Below, piece after piece: positions 32,669-39,064 of a DNA stretch of 39,064 nt (position 1 is the stretch's first letter; each line of letters begins with the position of its first letter). Source of the stretch: Streptomyces albidochromogenes (lineage in GTDB: Bacteria; Actinomycetota; Actinomycetes; Streptomycetales; Streptomycetaceae). The translations under genes were made by a program, and so were the position numbers. The notes under the pieces were generated by a model. The model made no database searches, was not told the origin of the DNA, and was given only the letters and a program-made list of their open reading frames with translations. The DNA is taken from assembly GCF_005981925.1 (NCBI RefSeq), contig NZ_VBVX01000020.1, positions 1 to 39,064 on the forward strand, in the 5' to 3' direction.

Positions 32669-33426
32669 CGCGCGTCCTCCTTCGCGGTGCGGCGGGCCCT
32701 GCGGCCCTGTGCCCAGAGCAGCGCCGGCGCGGCGAGGGCGGCGACGAGCACCGGCACACCGGCCGGCAGGACGGGCAGGAAGCCGAGGGCCAGGAGCACC
32801 GCGAGGCCCGCGACGGCGCGTTCCGTGCCGGTACGGAGCATGGGGGCGAGCAGGGCGAGGAAGACGGCGGGGCTCGCGGCGTCCAGGCCCCACGCGTCGG
32901 TGTCGCCGATGGCCTCCGCTCCCAGGGCCCCGACGAGGGTCGTGAGGTTCCACAGCAAGTACAGGCTCAGCCCCGTGACGGTGAAGCCCAGCCGGGCACT
33001 GCGGCGGGTCGGCTGCGCGAGCGTCACGGCTGTCGTCTCGTCGATCACCCAGTGCGCGGCGAAGGGGCGTACGAAGCGGGGCAGCGCCAGGAGCTGGGAA
33101 AGCCGCAGCCCGTAGAAGGCGTTGCGTACGCCAAGGAAGAAGGCGCCCGCCGCCGCGGTGAACGGGTTGCCGCCCGCCGCGAGCGCCCCCACGAGCGCGA
33201 ACTGGGAGGCCCCCGTGAACACGAGGAGGCTGAGCGCGCACGTCTGGAGCAGGCTGAGGCCCGATCCCGCCGAGGTCACCCCGAAGGCGAAGCCGGACAG
33301 GCCGACGGCGACGCCCACGGCGAGCGCGTCACGGACGACGGCGCTGTCCGCCTTGTCCTCGGTCGGTGCGGTCGGTGCGGTCGCGGGGGGTGTGCGTATC
33401 GCTGGGGGTGAGGTCTGTTCTGCCAC
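32665..33426 (-). CDS. azlC: Branched-chain amino acid exporter large subunit AzlC
   Basis: This 253-residue polytopic protein has about seven helices and the family landmarks LLVFTGASQFALVGAL, FFLGVRNAFYGLRLS and HWVIDETTAVTLAQ. I use GTG 33426, ten bases after the stop codon of the AraC-type regulator gene; an alternative GTG at 33456 would overlap that gene, and neither has a clear Shine-Dalgarno, which suggests coupling to upstream translation. With azlD it is probably regulated by the AraC protein encoded just before it. Confidence 0.87.
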   Translation of the reverse strand: MAEQTSPPAIRTPPATAPTAPTEDKADSAVVRDALAVGVAVGLSGFAFGVTSAGSGLSLLQTCALSLLVFTGASQFALVGALAAGGNPFTAAAGAFFLGVRNAFYGLRLSQLLALPRFVRPFAAHWVIDETTAVTLAQPTRRSARLGFTVTGLSLYLLWNLTTLVGALGAEAIGDTDAWGLDAASPAVFLALLAPMLRTGTERAVAGLAVLLALGFLPVLPAGVPVLVAALAAPALLWAQGRRARRTAKEDAR

Positions 33427-33436
33427 GTCAGGGACG

Positions 33437-34306
33437 TTACGACGCGTCGCCGGCACCGGTCTTGTACGTTCTTGCGCGCTCCCGCTGGTAGGCGCCGGGC
33501 GGCACTCCGACGATCCGGGTGAAGTGCCGGTTCAGATGCGGCTGGTCGCTGAACCCGACCGCGGCGGCCGCTTCCACGGGCGCGGTGCCGGCCTCCAGGA
33601 GCCTCCGGGCGCTGCGCACGCGCGCGTTGGTGAGCCAGGTGTGGGGCGGCATGCCGTACGCCGCCTTGAACGCGCGCAGGAGCGCGAACGGGCTGGTCCC
33701 GAGTTCGTTCGCGAGCTGTTCCAGGGAAGGGGGCCGCGTCATGCGTTCTTCGAGGAGGCTCTTGGCGAGGGCCGCCGTGCGGGCTCCGGCGGCCCTCGGC
33801 GTCCGCGGGGGCAGTGCCCGGCCGTGCCGGCGCAGGAGTCCGGCGACGGCGACGCGGAGCAGGCTGTCGGCGGCGAGGGCGTTGCCCTCCTCGGCCGCCC
33901 GGTGCACCGCGCGGATGAGCCGGGCGGTGTCGGCGTCCTCGACGATGGTCTCGGCGAAACCGGCCGTTCCGCGCAGGCTCGTCGTCTCGTCGGCGATGCC
34001 GGCGACCACCTCCGCCGAGGGGTAGAGGGTGGCGTACGACCAGCCTTCCGGTACGCCGGCGTGGGCGGAGTGCGGCACCTCCGGGTTAATCATGACGACG
34101 GTGCCGGGGCGGGCCCTGATCGTGCCCTCCGGCATGACCACGTCCTCGATCCCCCGGAACACCGCGCCGAAGACGAACCCCTCGTGGCTGTGCCGCGCGA
34201 AGGAGTGGCGTACGTAGCGGGCCCGCAGCAGGTCGAGGCCGGGGACGCCCGGGTACTGCCAGTGCCGCGCCCACTCGCCCGCGTTCCGCGCCTCCGTCGT
34301 CGCCAT
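33437..34306 (-). CDS. AraC-family transcriptional regulator
   Basis: This 289-residue regulator has an N-terminal AraC-type cupin ligand domain (HSFARHSHEGFVFGAVFRG, then MINPEVPHSAHAGVPEGWSY) and a C-terminal double helix-turn-helix (about 190-285), with PPSLEQLANELGTSPFALLRAFKAAYGMPPHTWL and VGFSDQPHLNRHFTRIVGVPPGAYQ. The gene directly precedes azlC, a common pairing, and it likely activates the exporter in response to an amino acid. I prefer ATG 34306 (MATTEARNAG), with GGA four bases upstream; ATG 34315 is an alternative. It is divergent from lhr across 92 bp. Confidence 0.88.
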   Translation of the reverse strand: MATTEARNAGEWARHWQYPGVPGLDLLRARYVRHSFARHSHEGFVFGAVFRGIEDVVMPEGTIRARPGTVVMINPEVPHSAHAGVPEGWSYATLYPSAEVVAGIADETTSLRGTAGFAETIVEDADTARLIRAVHRAAEEGNALAADSLLRVAVAGLLRRHGRALPPRTPRAAGARTAALAKSLLEERMTRPPSLEQLANELGTSPFALLRAFKAAYGMPPHTWLTNARVRSARRLLEAGTAPVEAAAAVGFSDQPHLNRHFTRIVGVPPGAYQRERARTYKTGAGDAS

Positions 34307-34398
34307 GCATTCCATTCTGCGCCCGTGCCGCGCCCCGCTGACCTGGGCGTCCATGTCCTGGACGCCCGTTGTCAGTGGTCGGGTGCACGATGGGGGAC

Positions 34399-37300
34399 AT
34401 GTCCAGGACTGCGCTCGACTCCTTCTCTCCCGCGACCCGCGGCTGGTTCGCGGGGGCCTTCAGCGCACCCACCGCGGCGCAGGAGGGCGCCTGGCGGGCC
34501 ATTTCCGAGGGTTCGGACGTCCTGGTCGTGGCCCCGACCGGCTCCGGCAAGACGCTGGCGGCGTTTCTCGCCGCGCTCGACGCACTGGCGTCCGAGCCGC
34601 CGCCCGCGGACCCGAGGAAGCGCTGCCGCGTGCTGTACGTGTCGCCGCTCAAGGCCCTCGCGGTCGACGTCGAGCGCAATCTGCGCAGCCCGCTCACCGG
34701 CATCCGCCAGGAGGCCGTGCGGCTGGGGCTTGCCGAGCCCGACGTGCGCGTCGGCATCCGTTCCGGCGACACCCCGGCCAATGAACGGCGGTCGCTGGCG
34801 ACGAAGCCGCCGGACATCCTCATCACCACTCCCGAGTCGCTGTTCCTGATGCTCACCTCCGCCGCCCGGGACGCGCTGGCCGGGATCGAGACGGTGATCC
34901 TCGACGAGGTGCACGCGGTCGCGGGGACCAAGCGCGGCGCGCACCTGGCCGTATCGCTGGAGCGGCTCGACGAGCTGCTGCCGAAACCCGCGCGCCGGAT
35001 CGGGCTCTCGGCGACGGTGCGGCCGGTGGACGAGGTCGCCCGCTTCCTCTCGCCGCAGCGCCAGGCCGTGATCGTCCAGCCGCCCTCGGGCAAGGAGTTC
35101 GACCTGTCGGTGGTCGTGCCCGTGGAGGATCTCGGGGAGCTGGGCGGCGCCCCGGCCAAGGGCGACGACGAGGGCGACAAGCCGTCGATCTGGCCGCACG
35201 TGGAGGAGCGCATCGCCGACCTCGTGCAGGCCCACCGTTCGACGATCGTGTTCGTGAACTCCCGCCGCCTCGCCGAGCGCCTGTGCAACCGGCTCAACGA
35301 GATCGCGTACGAACGGGCCACCGGTGAGGCGCTCCCGGACGACCACTCCCCCGCCGAGCTCATGGCACAGGCCGGGGCAGCGAGGGGGGCTCCCGCCGTG
35401 CTCGCCCGGGCGCACCACGGCTCCGTGTCCAAGGAGCAGCGCGCCCAGGTCGAGGAGGACCTCAAGGCGGGCCGGCTGCCCGCCGTCGTCGCCACCTCCA
35501 GCCTGGAGCTGGGCATCGACATGGGCGCGGTGGACCTCGTCGTGCAGGTCGAGTCGCCGCCGTCCGTCGCGTCCGGTCTCCAGCGCGTCGGCCGCGCGGG
35601 CCACCAGGTCGGCGCGGTCTCCACCGGTGTCGTCTTCCCGAAGTACCGGGGCGACCTCGTCCAGTCGGCCGTCGTCACCGAGCGCATGCGCAGCGGTTCC
35701 ATCGAGGCCCTGCGCGTCCCGGCGAACCCGCTCGACGTGCTGGCGCAGCAGCTCGTGGCGATGGTCGCGCTCGACACGTGGCAGGCCGACGACCTGCTCG
35801 CCGTCGTCCGCCGGGCGGCCCCCTTCGCCTCGCTCCCGGAGTCCGCCTTCACGGCGGTCCTCGACATGCTGGCCGGCCGCTACCCGTCCGACGCCTTCGC
35901 CGAGCTGCGCCCCCGCGTCGTGTGGGACCGTATCGCCGGTACGGTCACGGGCCGGCCGGGGGCGCAGCGTCTCGCCGTCACCTCCGGCGGCACCATCCCC
36001 GACCGCGGCCTCTTCGGGGTCTTCCTGGCGGGGTCCGACCCCAAGCGGGGCGGTGGCCGGGTGGGCGAGCTCGACGAGGAGATGGTCTACGAGTCCCGGG
36101 TGGGCGACGTGTTCACCCTCGGCACCACGTCGTGGCGCATCGAGGACATCACGCGCGACCGCGTGCTGGTGTCCCCGGCACCCGGTGTGCCGGGCCGGCT
36201 CCCGTTCTGGAAGGGCGACCAGCTCGGCCGCCCGCTCGAACTGGGCCGGGCGCTGGGCGCGTTCGTCCGCGAGGTCGGCTCCCTCACCCCCGAGGACGCC
36301 CGGCTGCGGCTGACCGCCGCCGGCCTGGACGCCTGGGCCGCCGAGAACGTCCTGTCGTACCTGGACGAACAGCGCCGCGCCGCCGGTCACGTCCCGGACG
36401 ACCGGACCATCGTCGTGGAGCGGTTCCGCGACGAGCTGGGCGACTGGCGGGTCGTCATCCACTCGCCGTTCGGCGCCCAGGTGCACGCCCCCTGGGCGCT
36501 GGCGCTCGGCACCCGCCTGACCGAGCGGTACGGCATGGACGCCCAGGTCATGCACGCCGACGACGGCATCGTGCTGCGGCTGCCGGACGCCGATCTGATG
36601 GGCTTCGACCTTCTCGACGACGAACCGGCCCGCCAGGGCACGGAGTTCGACAGCGACCAGGCGCCGCTCGGCGCCGCCGACGTCGCGTTCGACAAGGGCG
36701 AGGTCAACCAGATCGTCACCGACCAGGTCGGCGGTTCGGCCCTGTTCGCCGCCCGCTTCCGCGAGTGCGCCGCCCGCGCGCTGCTGCTGCCGCGCCGCAG
36801 CCCGGGCAAGCGCACTCCGCTGTGGCAGCAGCGCCAGCGCGCCTCCCAGCTGCTCCAGGTGGCCTCCGAGTTCGGCTCGTTCCCGATCGTCCTGGAGGCC
36901 GTGCGGGAGTGCCTCCAGGACGTGTTCGACGTGCCGGGCCTCACGGAGCTCATGGGTGACATCGAGTCCCGCCGCGTCCGGCTGGTCGAGGTCACCACCC
37001 CCGAGCCGTCCCCGTTCGCCCGCTCGCTCCTCTTCGGTTACGTCGCCCAGTTCCTGTACGAGGGTGACTCGCCCCTCGCCGAGCGGCGCGCGGCCGCGCT
37101 GTCCCTGGACTCCCGGCTCCTGGCCGAGCTGCTCGGTCAGGCGGAGCTGCGCGAGCTGCTCGACGCGGACGTCCTGACCGAGCTGGAGCAGGAGCTCCAG
37201 TGGCTCACCGAGGACCGCCGCATCAAGGACACGGAGGGCGTCGCCGACCTCCTGCGGATGCTGGGCCCGCTCACCGACGCGGAGCTGGCGGCGCGCGGCG

Positions 37301-39036
37301 CGGAACCCGGGTGGGCCGAGGCGCTGTCGACGGCCCGCCGGGCCATCCGGGTCCGCGTCGGGGGCGCCGACCACTGGGCGGCGGTCGAGGACGCCGGCAG
37401 GCTGCGCGACGCGCTGGGCACGGCGCTGCCGGTCGGCGTGCCCGAGGCGTTCACCGAGCCCGTCAAGGACCCGCTCGGCGACCTGCTGGCCCGCTTCGCC
37501 CGTACGCACGGACCGTTCACGTCGGCCGCGGCCGCCGCCCGGTTCGGTCTGGGCGCGGCGGTCACGGACGGCGCACTGCAGCGCCTCACCGCGACCGGCC
37601 GGATCGTGCAGGGCGAGTTCCACCCCGCCGGGATCGGCCAGGAGTGGTGCGACGCCACGGTGCTGCGCCGCCTGCGCCGCCGGTCCCTGGCGGCGCTGCG
37701 CCAGGAGCTGGAGCCGGTCCCGCCGGCCGCGCTCGCCACGTTCCTTCCCCAGTGGCAGCACCTGGGCAGCAGCAGTCTGCGCGGCATCGACGGTCTGGTG
37801 CGCGCCGTCGAGCAGCTGCAGGGCGCGTCCGTCCCCGCGTCGGCGCTGGAGAAGCTGGTCCTCCCGTCCCGCGTCGTGGGGTACTCCCCCGCCATGCTCG
37901 ACGAGCTCACCACCACCGGTGAGATCCTGTGGGCGGGATCGGGCGCCCTGCCGGGCAAGGACGGCTGGGTGTCCCTGTACCTCGCCGACGCGGCGCCCCT
38001 GCTCCTCCCAGAGCCGCACCCCCTCGAACTCACCGCGCTCCACGAGTCGGTCCTCACCACGCTCTCCGGTGGGTACGGCCTCTTCTTCCGCCAGATCGCC
38101 GACCAGGTCCGCGCCACGACCCACCCCGACTGCACAGACCCGCAGCTGGCCGACGTCCTGTGGGACCTGGCCTGGTCCGGCCGGCTCACCAACGACACCC
38201 TCGCACCGCTGCGCTCCCTCCTGGGCTCGGGCCGTACGGCGGGCTCCACCGCCCATCGCGCCAAGCGCACGGTCCCGCGCGGCCGGTACGGCGCCCTCAG
38301 CGCGGCCGCCCGCCCCGTCGTCTCCCGCACCGGGCCGCCCACGGTCTCCGGCCGCTGGTCGCTGCTCCCCGGCCACGAACCCGACCCGACCCACCGCGCC
38401 CACGCACTCGCCCGCACCCTGCTCGACCGGCACGGCGTGGTGACGCGCGGCGCGGTCGCGGCCGAGGGGGTCGAGGGCGGCTTCTCGGCGACGTACCGCA
38501 TCCTCGCCGCGTTCGAGGACAGCGGGCAGGCGCGGCGCGGTTACGTCGTGGAGGGGCTGGGCGCCGCCCAGTTCGCGATGGACGGCGCGGTCGACCGCCT
38601 GCGTGCCGCCGCCACCGCTCGCGAGCGGGCGGAATCCGACTCCCCGAACCGCGCGGTGGTCCTGGCCGCCGCCGATCCGGCCAACGCGTACGGCGCGGCC
38701 CTGCCCTGGCCGGAGCCGCCCTCCGACGCGGGCCACAAACCGGGTCGCAAGGCCGGGGCCCTGGTCGTCCTCGTCGACGGGGAGCTGGCGCTCTACATGG
38801 AGCGCGGGGGCAAGACCCTGCTGGGCTGGCCGGCCAACCCGGACGATCCGTCCGCGTCCGACCCCCGCCTCACCGCCGCGGCGGAAGCCCTGGCGACGGC
38901 GGCCAGGCAGGGCGCCCTCGGTACGGTCACGGTGGAGCGCACCAACGGCGCGCCCGCCCTGACCTCTCCCCTGGGCAAGACCTTGGAGGCAGCGGGTTTC
39001 CACCCCACCCCCCGCGGCTTGCGCCTGCGCCCATGA
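34399..39036 (+). CDS. lhr: Large ATP-dependent helicase Lhr (Lhr-L type)
   Basis: This 1545-residue SF2 helicase moves 3' to 5' on DNA and is linked to DNA repair in mycobacteria. Motif I is APTGSGKT (45-52), motif II is DEVH (169-172), motif III is LSATVRP, and the RecA2 domain holds SLELGIDMGAVDLVVQVESPPS with QRVGRAGHQ. The N-terminal helicase core, winged helix and Lhr domain (to about 860) are followed by a long C-terminal part with several winged-helix-like segments (e.g. DRHGVVTRGAVAAEGVEGGF), as in actinobacterial Lhr. ATG 34399 is preceded by GGGGGAC, rather close; ATG 34390 would add three residues. The gene ends 28 bp before the window edge. Confidence 0.95.
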   Translation: MSRTALDSFSPATRGWFAGAFSAPTAAQEGAWRAISEGSDVLVVAPTGSGKTLAAFLAALDALASEPPPADPRKRCRVLYVSPLKALAVDVERNLRSPLTGIRQEAVRLGLAEPDVRVGIRSGDTPANERRSLATKPPDILITTPESLFLMLTSAARDALAGIETVILDEVHAVAGTKRGAHLAVSLERLDELLPKPARRIGLSATVRPVDEVARFLSPQRQAVIVQPPSGKEFDLSVVVPVEDLGELGGAPAKGDDEGDKPSIWPHVEERIADLVQAHRSTIVFVNSRRLAERLCNRLNEIAYERATGEALPDDHSPAELMAQAGAARGAPAVLARAHHGSVSKEQRAQVEEDLKAGRLPAVVATSSLELGIDMGAVDLVVQVESPPSVASGLQRVGRAGHQVGAVSTGVVFPKYRGDLVQSAVVTERMRSGSIEALRVPANPLDVLAQQLVAMVALDTWQADDLLAVVRRAAPFASLPESAFTAVLDMLAGRYPSDAFAELRPRVVWDRIAGTVTGRPGAQRLAVTSGGTIPDRGLFGVFLAGSDPKRGGGRVGELDEEMVYESRVGDVFTLGTTSWRIEDITRDRVLVSPAPGVPGRLPFWKGDQLGRPLELGRALGAFVREVGSLTPEDARLRLTAAGLDAWAAENVLSYLDEQRRAAGHVPDDRTIVVERFRDELGDWRVVIHSPFGAQVHAPWALALGTRLTERYGMDAQVMHADDGIVLRLPDADLMGFDLLDDEPARQGTEFDSDQAPLGAADVAFDKGEVNQIVTDQVGGSALFAARFRECAARALLLPRRSPGKRTPLWQQRQRASQLLQVASEFGSFPIVLEAVRECLQDVFDVPGLTELMGDIESRRVRLVEVTTPEPSPFARSLLFGYVAQFLYEGDSPLAERRAAALSLDSRLLAELLGQAELRELLDADVLTELEQELQWLTEDRRIKDTEGVADLLRMLGPLTDAELAARGAEPGWAEALSTARRAIRVRVGGADHWAAVEDAGRLRDALGTALPVGVPEAFTEPVKDPLGDLLARFARTHGPFTSAAAAARFGLGAAVTDGALQRLTATGRIVQGEFHPAGIGQEWCDATVLRRLRRRSLAALRQELEPVPPAALATFLPQWQHLGSSSLRGIDGLVRAVEQLQGASVPASALEKLVLPSRVVGYSPAMLDELTTTGEILWAGSGALPGKDGWVSLYLADAAPLLLPEPHPLELTALHESVLTTLSGGYGLFFRQIADQVRATTHPDCTDPQLADVLWDLAWSGRLTNDTLAPLRSLLGSGRTAGSTAHRAKRTVPRGRYGALSAAARPVVSRTGPPTVSGRWSLLPGHEPDPTHRAHALARTLLDRHGVVTRGAVAAEGVEGGFSATYRILAAFEDSGQARRGYVVEGLGAAQFAMDGAVDRLRAAATARERAESDSPNRAVVLAAADPANAYGAALPWPEPPSDAGHKPGRKAGALVVLVDGELALYMERGGKTLLGWPANPDDPSASDPRLTAAAEALATAARQGALGTVTVERTNGAPALTSPLGKTLEAAGFHPTPRGLRLRP

Positions 39037-39064
39037 CGGGTCCCGTCGCCGCCGCGGGGGGTGG

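Noticed and set aside
34372-39003. 1543-codon minus-strand open frame opposite lhr
   Set aside because: It mirrors the lhr reading frame, has no recognisable domain, and lhr has all helicase motifs.
1-39064. Mobile elements, CRISPR arrays, tRNA or rRNA genes
   Set aside because: No transposase or integrase domains, no regularly spaced repeats and no cloverleaf-like sequences were noticed; a tRNA search and repeat finder would settle it.

Overview
The window reads as chromosomal DNA of a Streptomyces or very close actinomycete. It has very high G+C with G/C-ending codons, many GTG starts, dense gene packing, 'LTATAC' lipoboxes, and a core gene order (miaB, miaA, dapF, rshA, hflX; gluABCD; recA-recX; lhr) that I recall from Streptomyces chromosomes. 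I see no tRNA, rRNA, CRISPR array, transposase, integrase or prophage gene, so this is mostly conserved core DNA with a siderophore locus at the left edge.

Layout. (1) 1-4798, minus strand: an NRPS-independent siderophore operon. The order is PLP aminotransferase, IucA/IucC synthetase, GNAT acyltransferase, then a second IucA/IucC synthetase cut by the window edge. This set suggests a citrate-diamine hydroxamate of the schizokinen/rhizobactin type. (2) 5113-6345, plus: a lipoprotein-like trypsin-fold protease, followed by two hairpins. (3) 6515-14588, minus: hflX, a secreted M1-type peptidase, the ppGpp enzyme rshA, dapF, a small membrane protein and miaA. (4) 14766-15309, plus: two small proteins, one an MT0933-like 'antitoxin', closed by a strong terminator. 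(5) 15416-17709, minus: a LigB-like protein and miaB. (6) 17780-20879: a lone TAXI solute-binding protein (+) running tail to tail into a histidine kinase/OmpR-type regulator pair (-). (7) 21149-24616, plus: the gluABCD glutamate ABC transporter. (8) 24760-27590, plus: an FAD monooxygenase, then a Cys-rich leader peptide, cysteine dioxygenase and a rhodanese. (9) 27880-31308, minus: recX, recA with a LexA box, an AI-2E family membrane protein and a DUF3046 protein. (10) 31388-39036: an alpha/alpha-toroid-like protein (+), azlD/azlC and an AraC regulator (-), and the giant helicase lhr (+).

The most interesting spot is 26454-26660. A TTGACC-17-TGTACT promoter overlaps the stop codon of the monooxygenase. 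It appears to start a leaderless mRNA directly at the GTG of a 28-codon ORF ending in Cys-Val-Cys-Arg-Pro-Ser-Cys. The codons for that tail contain an 8-nt stretch perfectly complementary to the ribosome-binding site of the downstream cysteine dioxygenase. This suggests a cysteine-sensing translational switch. Other points worth a look are the hybrid EXKD motif and eroded synthetase residues of RshA, the TAXI/two-component pairing, an 11-nt direct repeat just upstream of the response regulator, and the Cys-for-His change in the LigB-like protein.
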